From Burhinus oedicnemus (taxonomy: Eukaryota; Chordata; Aves; Charadriiformes; Burhinidae): a stretch of 64,000 nucleotides of DNA. Positions 1 through 9,515 of this stretch are shown here, in pieces. The stretch is from positions 507,314-571,313 of the forward strand of contig VFFE01007030.1 in NCBI GenBank assembly GCA_008921705.1. The letters run 5' to 3'. Both the position numbers and the translations under genes were made by a program. Position 1 is the stretch's first letter. Every line of letters begins with the position of its first letter. The notes under the pieces were generated by a model. The model was not told the DNA's origin. It did not search any database and worked only from the letters and a program-made list of their open reading frames with translations.

Positions 1-2429
1 ACAAACAAAGAAGAGAAATGGGCAAGATTCGCCTGACCTGTTCTAGACACTGACCTGGGGAGGGGATGACTCATAGCTGTGCCTGTATTTCCCCATACTC
101 TCCTCCATAAAGGGAGCCTAGCGTGACTAGCTCAGATGGAGACATCTATGTTTAGTCAGATGAATCCCACCCAAAGTGACTGCAGCTGCTGGAGGAACAT
201 GAGCTTTCTCATAATCGCTTCCCTTCCCCATAGTTTTGGGGCAGAGAGAATTATTTGAGCTGATGAGTCCTTGAAGGATTTCTTGAAAATTGCACAAAAT
301 CTGCTTGGAAGGATGTGTCGGCTTGCATCAGGCCTAAATGTTGTTCAGCGGGCTGTGGAGGTCCCAGGCAATAAGGCATTCAGAGGGCAGCACAATACGG
401 GCATTATCACACTCTCTGCTTAGCAGACAGCCTGAAAATGGAAAAAACAAAGACAGTAACAGAAGGACCATCCAAGACATCTCCTGGGTTCGGACAGCTA
501 CTAAGTTGGACACATCCCAAGAGAAACAACTTCCGCTCTGTCCCCTGGCTCCTACCCTTACCTTCGCCTTCCTCCTTTCCCTCTGCTTTCTTCAGTCATT
601 TCCCTCCTGAATAGAAACTTTTGGGAGGCTTATTTCCTTGCACCTGTTTCAGCTGTGATGTAACTGTGGTAATAACTCAACCACTGTTGGATGGAAGGTT
701 GCAGTTATTTCTTGGTTTCTTTTGTTTTTATTTTATTGCACTATGGTTATATTTAGAGATGGGCCCAGATCAGAGCTGCGCAAGAGGAGCACTCCCACGG
801 TTTGGAAAGGCCTGGAGTGGGAGCCAGACCCCTTCATCTCAGCTGGCCTTCCTCTTGCCAAAGTGTGGATCCAAAACCCAAGGTCCAAAGCTAGAAAAGT
901 TCAAATCTAAGTTGCAGTGCAGACTCTGTAGGTGAGGCCAGTCTGTGGTTGTGGTGGGACAAAGAAATGTGCAAAGACTTAAATTCTGCCATAGCATGAA
1001 ATACCTTTCTGCACTACTTGATGGGAAAGAAAGTTATTAAGGAAGTTTGGGAAAGCCAGCTGCTGCCTTGCCTTCCGGAAGTAGTAAATGAGACAACACA
1101 GAGATCAAAGTTAATGGCAATAATGTCCCAGGAATTCCTGGGACAATTCCTGTCCCAGGGATATTGCCTAGGTGGCCTTTATCCCTCTTTGCATATTTGA
1201 AGATCTCATGTCCTTTAGTTGCAGAGAAAAAAACATTTTTAGACCTGTTGTTTGATATGACTAGATGCTTTCTTCAGTCGTGTTTTGATCTCTGAGCTCC
1301 CAGGGTTGAAGACAAGCCCATTATGACCAACTGATAGGAGCTCTTGTGCTGCACAGACCGATCAGTATTGAGCCTGGAGGCTTCAGCTAGACTAAGGCAG
1401 CACAGTCCTCTGCAAGCAAAGCTGCTCCATGCCACAGGTAAAGACCAGAAGAGACCAAAGCAGGGAACTGGCTCATGCAGTGTGCCCAAGTGATTTTTGG
1501 CAGGTAATTCAGAGACCACGCTGCAGGGCAATGCAGGCCTCCCCTCAGCTCAGCAAGTCCTCAGGGAGGTGGCAACCACAGGTAGGACCACAGACAGGTC
1601 CCAGGGGGAGAGAGATGTAGTGCACCAGCTCACACCTTCCAAAGCATTTACCCCATCTATTTCCAATGCTTCAGAAGAAGGTGAAGAAAAGTCAGCGATA
1701 CCCTACAACACACTGCCTGTTTTGTACTGGAGAAGAAAAGTCTCTGGCCTGTTGTGGCCAAAAACCTTAAAGTTGAAGGCTGGACACTGTCACTGTCTCA
1801 GTGCAGAACTGCAGCAATGAGCAAACTGAGGGAAATGCAGATTATTCATTTTTTTTTCCCACCACCATGCCAGAAAGGGAGAGAAATGAGAATTCAGAGA
1901 TGATAATCCCAGTCACACTTTACATGCTCATGGTGGAGAGTTTCTCTCCTACAGTGGACTCAGGCATATCTGTTAAGGGAACACTCCTACACCCTGAGGT
2001 GATTTTACTATCTCTTGCCTGGTCGGCATTACCTTCCATTAGGAAGAAAAGTCTCATGTCACAGCTGAATTAGAGTAACTTCAGTGTCCCTCCACTGCAA
2101 TGCTGTGATCCAGTGTCACAAAGACACACCAAACCTTGTCTTAGAAAAGCTGACTGGGTTGCACACTTTAACCCTTACATGACAAAAAGGCTTTTATTTT
2201 CCCAGCCACCGTGTCAGTGGTCCTCCCCTGTGTCTCCATGTTCTTACTAAGATGTGGCCACCTGGTGAGACCACCACCTGGTGCTGCAATCCAGGGATGC
2301 TCCTGCTGATGCTTCTGCCATCCCCACGTCCCACTATTTGCTTCTAGGTTCCCAGAGTCAGCTGAGCCCCCTTAGCCACATTGAACTGGCAGCTATTGTG
2401 GAGGTAGTTACCACAATGACCCCATAATC
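1..2429. other. Non-coding stretch, no gene recognised
   Basis: I see no gene or recognisable repeat here apart from the short palindrome at 1,124-1,145. Open frames reach only about 107 codons (1,497-1,820, plus strand), overlap frames on the other strand, lack family motifs and sit in ordinary mixed-composition DNA. Intergenic or intronic sequence is the simplest reading. Confidence 0.6.
1124..1145. repeat. Perfect 22-bp palindrome around an EcoRI-like centre
   Basis: The two 11-bp halves are exact reverse complements; the left half is TGTCCCAGGAA and the centre is GAATTC. The nonamer TGTCCCAGG appears again just downstream at about 1,152-1,160, giving two direct copies and one inverted copy within 40 bp. 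It could be a dimeric protein site or a chance cruciform-capable sequence; nothing around it decides. Confidence 0.6.
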
Positions 2430-2610
2430 CTGTTTTCCAAGGCAGAGTCTCCTGTCCTGTAGGTACTGCCTGAACTCTTTGTTCCCAGATGTATTACTTT
2501 TCATTTAGCTAAATTAAAACACATTTTCTTGGATTGTGACCATTCAGCCAGGCAATTCCGATCCCTCTGTAACAGTAAACTATCCTCGCCATTATTTACT
2601 GGGCTGCAGG
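2430..2610 (-). mobile_element. Ancient CR1/L3-clade LINE fragment
   Basis: Read on the minus strand, this is a piece of the reverse-transcriptase region of an old CR1/L3-clade LINE. The plus strand shows the run typical of such relics in sauropsids: a 'gttcccagatgtatta' start, then 'catttagctaaattaaaa', then 'gatccctctgtaacagt' and 'cattatttact'. These correspond to the coding stretch just downstream of the catalytic FADD motif. No open frame survives and both ends of the element are missing. The assignment rests on remembered family sequence, and the edges are uncertain by some tens of bases. Confidence 0.7.
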
Positions 2611-5600
2611 TGGACAGACTGAAACACTAGCTCTGCACGGGCTGCCCCCATTCAGCTCAATGGACTGTTGATGCTGTACAATAATGACAACTATTCCGGT
2701 GTCCGGGGAAAAGATTATTTCATAGCTGACTCTTTCAGCTGAAATATTCAGCTCTTCAGAGATTTGGGAGCACATTCAGGATCGCTGAAGGAGTAGCATC
2801 TTTTTCTCCACAGCCTGTCTCATCACTGCATGATAACAACCTCTCACTGCCTCCCCCTCTCCATTTCCTCTGTATGTGGAAAATCACAGATAAGAAAGAG
2901 AGAGAGGAGAACAGATTTACTTCATTAGTTTATGCTCCGAGTCATGCAATGACAGAGCCGCTGAACTGACATCAACCTCTTCCCTGTCCACCCCGCCACA
3001 GCTGCATCCTACCCTGAGCCACGTAATGTGGCCAAATGGGGAAATTAAGGCACAGTAAAGAAGAAAAATCAAACTGCCACATTCTATGCTAGTGCACACA
3101 AACTACTGCGGTGAGGTCTCCTTTGCAGTGTAACAGTTCCTGGTACAGTGTAGGCAGGTAGAGGCCTGGAAGACCTCTCCATGGCAATTTTAATGCCCTA
3201 AAGCAATTACAGACAAATTAACGTACATTTAGTGGATAAATACTTCTTTTTTTGGCCCACTATCTCCACAGCATATCCAATATGACAACAGGATAAATAC
3301 TCTTCCTATGCAGGTCCAGTAAGGTCAGTAAACTTATCCTAGGAATAAGTGACTTCATCTGGGGCAGAGCAACCCTGCAAAACCATTACTGCTAACGACC
3401 CTGGCTCAGGCATGCAGGCACAGCAGCTCTTTTACCCGCCCTGTGCTGCGTGGCCTGAATGCATTGCAGCCTGCTGGAAGAGAGGACATGGCTTTCCAGA
3501 TCTTCTCCTGGGTTATGGCACGGAGGAGCTGTACAAATCAGGACAATAAACCAAACCTAAGTGATCTGCCAAAGGTCAGATCCCATTCCTGTTCCCGGGG
3601 TAGGATGAGCCACGGGGTCAGGGAACTCGCCCTCTGTGACAGCACGTTAAGCAATTTTCCAGGAAAATCGCTCTGCTATGACCACATCTAAACCATAGTG
3701 TTAGTAAGAAACATGCAGCCTTATAGAATGGGCTTTAAAAACAGACCACACTGCATTTGCTCGGCTACAGAGATGCATCATAAACGTGGTGTGTGTGGCT
3801 TACCACCTAGTCTCTTATCCCTTCGTTTATTGAATCAGAGGGTGGTGTCGTCATAGCACATGCTGCAAAGGCCACCAGGCCACACACACGTACCTTTCTT
3901 GTGCACGTTGCCTAAATCCCATTGATCAATGACTTCCTGCACGGTTACTGGAATGCTGTGGGAAGAGGCACATAAAATTCCCTGCTCTCATTTAGCCCTC
4001 CTGTCAAAGCTAGAGAAGTCCTGGCCCAGCTTCAGCTACAAAAACATATGAAATATATCAGCTGAGGCTGAACGGAACAGAAACCGATGGCCAGTCCGGA
4101 TATTGCTGCTATTTCGCTGAGAAGGTTTACTTCCGAAACCAGTGTGGATGATTCATTCGAGAGCCCAGGTGCTCAGGCAATCGCCAGGTACTATGGTAAA
4201 GTGGGCCAAAGCCAGGCTAAAAGTAAATCACTATAAATCCACTATCTATAGGCATAACTTGCCAATGGTTAAAACACCACAAGAATGATGAAAAGCACAA
4301 ATAATTTTCTAGAATTTGTACTTTTGTCTTCTTTTCACAGCTTCATCTTAGGCACTCACAATAAAATAACCAGAGAACTGCACAAAGAGTGGAAGCCCTG
4401 TCTTGCAAAGGACTTCCAGATTTTGATATCTGGCTTCATTTCAAACAAGAATAGAAAACAAAAATATTCACATGCTTCTAATGGGTGCCTGATTAAAAAC
4501 AAAAAAACAATGGAACAACTAATAGTTATTGATTGCTTCAGCTCTATGAGACTCAACTTGAAACACTTTAAAGCAACCCAAGTGCAAGAAGTTAGATGGT
4601 TAATGCCTTTAGAAAGTCATGTTCTTTATAACACACAAACCTGAGTGCACAAAAAAGAGACACAAAAAGCCATTACGCACAAAAAAAAAATTGCAGCCCA
4701 CACTAGAAACATACAATTTTGAGAGATGGCCAGTGAAACTTTCACAGAATCAGACTCCACAAGAAACACAGCATGTGCATCACCATGCTAGGAAGAAGCC
4801 TAGTCTGAAACCCCAAGTCTGTAAGGCTGGATTTTTTTATTTTAAATGTTGAAAGGTGGTGCTCACTGGGACTTTCATAAGACGAAAGCTATTAATTCGG
4901 AAATACACTTTAATAAACCACTTAGCTGTTGCCAGCCAGCCAGCACCAAAGCTGTTTAGGTTCTTTAGGCAGGTAAAAAAAAAAAAAAAAAAACGGAGAA
5001 AAGCTTCAAAAAGTTTCATCCATGATGGTTACTTTTTTGTATCATCAAAACATTGAAACTATTTGTGGCAAAGGTATCCCCTGCATATATATAGATAAGT
5101 CTGCAGGAATGCCAGAGTGGGGATGAAGAAGGAAAGTACTCAAGCAATAGTGACAGAGATTTCTGGTTCTTTGAGCATGACACTAAAGATGGCAGAAAAT
5201 AGTGGGGCTGTGTTCGGTAGTATGAAGCTGATGGTGTTTGTGTTGTCGAACACGTTACATCAGGATGACCAGGTGGGGTGCCTCGCATCTCAGACCAAGG
5301 AGCTTGGATCTTCCCAGTCATATTTTCTATATGACTTTAAATGAGCAACTCAAGGCAAGTAGAGAACAAATAGTGTTTTTCAGATGCTTACATATTAATT
5401 CTGGGATTTGGGGTAACTGAAGAGGGCAAATGAGATAAAAAAAATGGCATTAGGCTGCCTGAAAAACCTCCAACACCAGGGTGTTGTATTCTTATCAGGA
5501 ATGGAAGAAGCAATAAGACAATGTGTTCTGGGTGTCATCGCCTTCTGGGGACTCACTGAGAGCACAGAATCTTGAATTTGTGTGACTGCTTTCACAGAGA

Positions 5601-5639
5601 AAACCCAAGAGGAAATATGTGGAGCTCTCACAATCACTT
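2611..5639. other. Non-coding stretch with a homopolymer
   Basis: No gene was recognised. The longest frame is 119 codons (4,285-4,644, plus) and has no family motif. A run of 19 A residues lies at 4,975-4,993. A short stretch near 3,030-3,055 resembles the core of MIR SINEs but is too short to call. Confidence 0.55.
4975..4993 (+). repeat. Poly(A) tract, 19 A
   Basis: Uninterrupted run of 19 A. It could be the tail of a retroposed sequence, but the 300 bases upstream show no recognisable RNA or gene copy, so it is listed only as a homopolymer. Confidence 0.9.
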
Positions 5640-6500
5640 GGCCAAGGAAAAGAAAAGGCTGATTTATTCCTTCAGCAGTTGTCTTTTACACAGGAAAGAA
5701 AAAAAGTATGTTAGTTGTTACAGGTGATTTGAGTTTGAGAAAAAAATTTTTGAGGTCCCATTGATACAGTGGTGAAACAGCCTAAAGTTTCTAAAACTAT
5801 CAGATAATGCATACACAGCAATTGCACACAGAAGGAGATAACTATACTATGGACCTTATTAAGGCAGGTAATAGCTGATTGATTCCTGAGCTGGAAGTGG
5901 CTGGTTGCATAGGGACTGTTAATTGTGCTGTGATTACATTCTGTACGGGGAAAGAGAGGAGATTTGCAAGTACTGATTAATATACACAGCTGTTGTATCA
6001 AAGAGGTTTCCCAAAGTTTCTGAAACCTACAAACCAAATTAGTTAGGATATAAAAATCTAAACAGAAGAAATTTGAATGAAAATTGTGCAGGCATAATAA
6101 AAATAAAAGAGAAATAGTCAATCCCCCTCCCTCAACAATCGGGCTTAGAGCTTAAGTTAAAACCTTATCCAAATTCAGCAGCAACTGGAAATTCCTAACT
6201 AAATAGGTAACAAAGAAGAAGGAAAAAATAAAGAACATTGATGACATTGTGAAATGCAGAAATTCAGCACGGGAAGCCATGGGCCTTGATAGAAACAGTC
6301 CTTCAGTGGGGATCATATTTAGGTTCCGCATATTTAGGAAGAACAGGGAGTTTAAAAAAAACATTAAGAACAAAAAATAATCCCAGCAATGATAGACAGA
6401 AATTGCAAAACTGGCAATGTTGATGCAGAAAATGCTGAAATAGTTACCTATTACTTCTGTATTGGAAAGGAGTGGCGAGGAATTTATTTTATGAGAAGGT
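5640..6500 (+). mobile_element. Probable ancient CR1/L3-clade LINE relic
   Basis: The best-supported part is 6,390-6,500. There an 'attgcaaaactgg' block is followed by 'gcagaaaatgctgaaat' and 'tacttctgtattggaaagg'. This resembles the segment between the endonuclease and reverse-transcriptase domains of CR1/L3-clade ORF2, which usually encodes a run like AEKAEIFNxYFCSVF. Upstream, 5,720-6,350 is A-rich on the plus strand, as this part of such elements usually is, but its match is much weaker. No open frame persists. The left boundary is a guess; only the last 120 bases are reasonably secure. Confidence 0.4.
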
Positions 6501-7699
6501 AAATTAACTTCCTGTCCATTAGGAAATGGATAACTTCTTAAATTCAGCAGTGTCTTCTTCTGCCTGAGAGCTGTGCCAAAGGGGTCTCAAGAGGCATCCT
6601 GCAAAGAGCTCTGCTTCAGAAATACCAGTCTGTAATACACAGTTGGGCTGTAGGTAAGTGGAAAGCTGCTGGGGCAATATCCCTGTGCCCTGGGCTGGGA
6701 ACGGTAGATGGGATGGAGGAGAAGGGGGGCGTGGAGGAGAAGTGGAGCGCTGCAGCCTTGCTTTCTGGCCCTGGAGCGCTGGCTGCGGCTGCAAGCCATG
6801 ACTGCCAAAGGAGTGTTAAAAACCTGCCAAAAAGCCACACAATAAATGGCAAAACTGCATCTGAGTGAGAGACTTTCGGAGAGGAGTTTATTCTTGTCAT
6901 CACAAAGAAGATTCAGAGGCGCCTCGATTTCTACATGAAGAACGGAAACGATCACTACTAAATCTTTCTCCATCTAGCAAAGAAAGCCATCACAACAGTT
7001 CAAGGAGGAGAACTCAAACCAGATCAAATGAGAGAGCTGGCACCAAGTCTTATAATAAATTACATAGAGAGGTCGTGGATGGCTCTGTTTCCTGACGTTT
7101 TCATTGGCTTTGGCGAGGAGAGATTTCACATCACCAACTGTGGTCAGCCTAGTCACTCAGCCAGTCTCTCCCCAGTTCAAACAGAAAGATAAAAACTCCT
7201 GCAGGGGATGATTCAGTGTACCTAAATTAAGCATCTCTTTTGAATTGCCCTCTGGAGGGGCCCATGTGTCTCTCTCCCCCTGACATGAGTACTGATGGAT
7301 CCTAGGGATATCAGGTGTGTGCCAGGTAAGCGACTGGGCAGCACAAAAGTCCTACCTACCTTCTATGGACAAATCAGTGCAACAGGCTCTTTCCTGAGGT
7401 CAGGTACAAATGATGCATGTGCAGATCCAGCAGTGACCTATAAAATTCAGACCCTGAATAGAGCACTTGACCCAATCAGGTCACAAAAAAGCACAGGCCT
7501 GAATCCATTTAGAAAGTATTTGTTCAGTATTACAGACAGGCAACTAACTGACTTCCACAGTTTGCTTCCAGCTTACAAACTGCTCATATCACAGTGAAAG
7601 TGCAAAGTCATAAAGCAATCAGTACCCACAGGAAACAGGTAAACCCAGTCTTGTAAGCATTGTCACAGGAAGAATTTTTGCACCAAAAAGTCTTGAGTT
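6501..7699. other. Non-coding stretch, no gene recognised
   Basis: Minus-strand frames of 128 and 95 codons overlap each other in different phases at 6,587-6,973, which argues against coding. Nothing here matches a family I know. Confidence 0.55.
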
Positions 7700-8678
7700 A
7701 GAATCATAGAATCAAATCATAGAATGATTTTGGTTGGAAGGGACCTTAAAGATCATCAAGTTCCAACCCCTCTGCCATGGGCAGGGACACCTCCCACTAG
7801 ACCAGGTTACTCAAAGCCCCATCCAACCTGGCCTTGAACACCTCCAGGGATGGGGCCTCAACAACTTCTCTGGGCAGCCTGTTCCAGTGCCTCACCACCC
7901 TCACAGTAAAGAATTTCTTCCTGATATCTAATCTAAATCTACCCTCTTTCAGTTTAAAACCATTACCCCTCATTCTATCACTACACTCCCTGATAAAGAG
8001 TCCCTTCTCATCTCTCCTTCAGGTCCCCTTTAAGTACTGGAAGGCTGCTATAAGGTCTCCCTGGAGCCTTCTCTTCTCCAGGCTGAACAAACCCAACTCT
8101 CTCAGCCTGTCTTCATAGGAGACGTGCTCCAGCCCTCTGATCATCTTCATGGCCCTCCTCTGGACTCACTCCAACAGGTCCATGTCCTTCTTATGTTGGG
8201 GGCTCCAGAGCTGGATGCAGTACTCCAGGTGGGGTCTCATGAGGACAGAGAAGAGGGGGAGAATCACCTCCCTCGCCCTGCTGGCCACGCTTCTTTTGAT
8301 CCAGCTCAGGATACAGCTGGCGCTCTGGGCCGCAAGCACACATTGCTGACCGACATTGAGCTTCTCATCAACCAACATCACCAAGTCCTCCTCCTCAGGA
8401 CTGCTCTCAATCCATTCTCCACCCAGCCTGTATTTGTGCATGGGATTGCCCTGACTCACGTGCAGGACCTTACATTTGGCCTTGCTGAATTTCATGAGGT
8501 TTGCACAGGCTTTACTCTCAAGCATGTCCAGGTGCCTCTGGATGGCATCTCTCCCCTCCAGTATGTTGACTGTGCCACAACGGTTGGTGTCATCAGCAAA
8601 CTTGCTGAGGGTGCACTCAATCCCACTGACCATGTCGCCAACAAAGATGTTAAATAGCACTGAGATGGACAGACCAAG
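7700..8678 (-). mobile_element. CR1 LINE, 5'-truncated, relatively young
   Basis: The element's 3' end is at the left. The plus strand begins with AGAATCATAGAATC, the reverse complement of the ATTCTATG-type octamer repeats that end avian CR1 copies. This is followed by the typical 'ttggttggaagggacct' 3' untranslated block. Going right, the minus strand enters the C-terminal part of ORF2 (stop at 7,797-7,799) and continues to about 8,678, where homology stops inside the reverse-transcriptase domain. CR1 copies are usually truncated this way by incomplete reverse transcription during insertion. The coding region is still largely readable, so this is the youngest transposon in the window. No target-site duplication is expected for CR1, and none was assigned. 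Confidence 0.95.
7797..8678 (-). pseudogene. CR1 ORF2 fragment: reverse-transcriptase C-terminal part
   Basis: In one continuous minus-strand frame the fragment starts within the palm domain (reading SVLFNIFVGDM). It passes the catalytic FADD motif at 8,589-8,600 with both aspartates intact, then the KYRLGGEW and RPHLEYC landmarks of CR1 ORF2. It ends in a '[16 protein letters not shown]' region and an SNLV C-terminus followed by TAG at 7,797-7,799. Two nonsense codons interrupt the frame, both TGA on the minus strand: 8,166-8,168 and 8,019-8,021. I see no net frameshift between the FADD motif and the natural stop. The endonuclease domain and most of the reverse transcriptase are missing, so the copy cannot move itself. 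Confidence 0.92.
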
Positions 8679-9364
8679 GTCTAAGTGCATTTATTTATGT
8701 CCAGGTGAGAAAAACTGGACTGTGGATTTGTCTGTGTTTTGGTTTTCTTTCAGAAGTAATGTGAAAAAACATATTTTATTTTTTCTCTTATTAGCTCTCT
8801 ACCAGGAGTGGTCATTTTTCTCCATTCCTCCAAACACCTGTATTTCTTTCTTTACAGAGGCTTTGCCTTTTAATTTATTCCATCTGGCTCCTGTTAAAGT
8901 GCCATTTATTAGCTGACTTCTTCAAAACTGCTTGCTACGGATGGGTTGCTAACCATCACTGAAGCTAGTGAAGAATTCACAAGTGTGCAGCTTTCCAGCT
9001 ACCAGCTGCCCAGGTAAAACCTGAAAACCTCAGCGGGCCCACATGCAGTATGAGCCACACTGAGGAGCTTGCGGCCAGGGGGAGGCAGGCTGTGGGTGTC
9101 TGTGGCTCATAGGGAGTGGAAGTGAGCCCAGATATTCGTACTTTTAGATTGTTGTCTGTAATGAACATCTGCACATTGAAGTCAGGAGGCACCCGGTTTA
9201 CATGTAGTGCTTGGAAATGTGGCCCCACTCTTTCTTTTCCTCCAGTCTACACTCACTGCTTGTAAATCTCCTTTTTCTTGAGTTGCAGTTTAGTAGTATG
9301 AAGCATCCAGCTAGTCAAGGCTAAGGGCTTTGTCTCCATGATAAAAATCTCAGTGATTTTACCC
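8679..9364. other. Non-coding stretch, no gene recognised
   Basis: Ordinary mixed-composition DNA between two transposon remnants. Frames of up to 83 codons show no motif. Confidence 0.55.
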
Positions 9365-9515
9365 TGATCCATTTCTAAACCAGTTCAGTTAAACCACTAA
9401 AAACTCCAGTGGGAACACGTCTTTTTTGGCTGATTTTTGGTTAGTCCATCCAGATTCCCAGCCAATTAAAGCTACACTGAAATAAGCGTGGTGTAAATCC
9501 GTGCTAAGAGGCTGC
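9365..9515. mobile_element. Palindromic MITE-like DNA transposon relic
   Basis: The left side reads 'ctaaaccagttcagttaaacc' in two pieces (AAACCAGTTCAG then TTAAACC) followed by 'aacacgtctttttt'. The right side carries 'aattaaagctacactgaaa' and 'aataagcgtgg'. This matches the layout of a palindromic, non-autonomous DNA transposon common in reptiles and birds, whose ends contain TTTAGTTAAACC-like repeats and whose interior carries an 'aaataagagtg' block in inverted orientation. It encodes nothing. It may belong to the Chompy-like MITE group, but I am not sure of that name. Edges are uncertain by about 20 bp. Confidence 0.6.

Noticed and set aside
3030..3055. MIR-like core 'aaatggggaaattaaggcac'
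   Set aside because: Only about 25 bases resemble MIR and neither flank continues the pattern.
4975..4993. Poly(A) run as the tail of a processed pseudogene
   Set aside because: No mRNA-like or known gene sequence is visible upstream, and I could not find flanking direct repeats.
8124..8657. A 177-codon plus-strand frame
   Set aside because: It is the antisense shadow of the CR1 ORF2 fragment, whose minus-strand reading has clear reverse-transcriptase landmarks.
8166..8690. A 174-codon minus-strand frame that looks like an intact gene
   Set aside because: It is the reverse-transcriptase end of a 5'-truncated CR1 element. The apparent start lies at the truncation edge and the apparent stop is a nonsense mutation, not the natural end.
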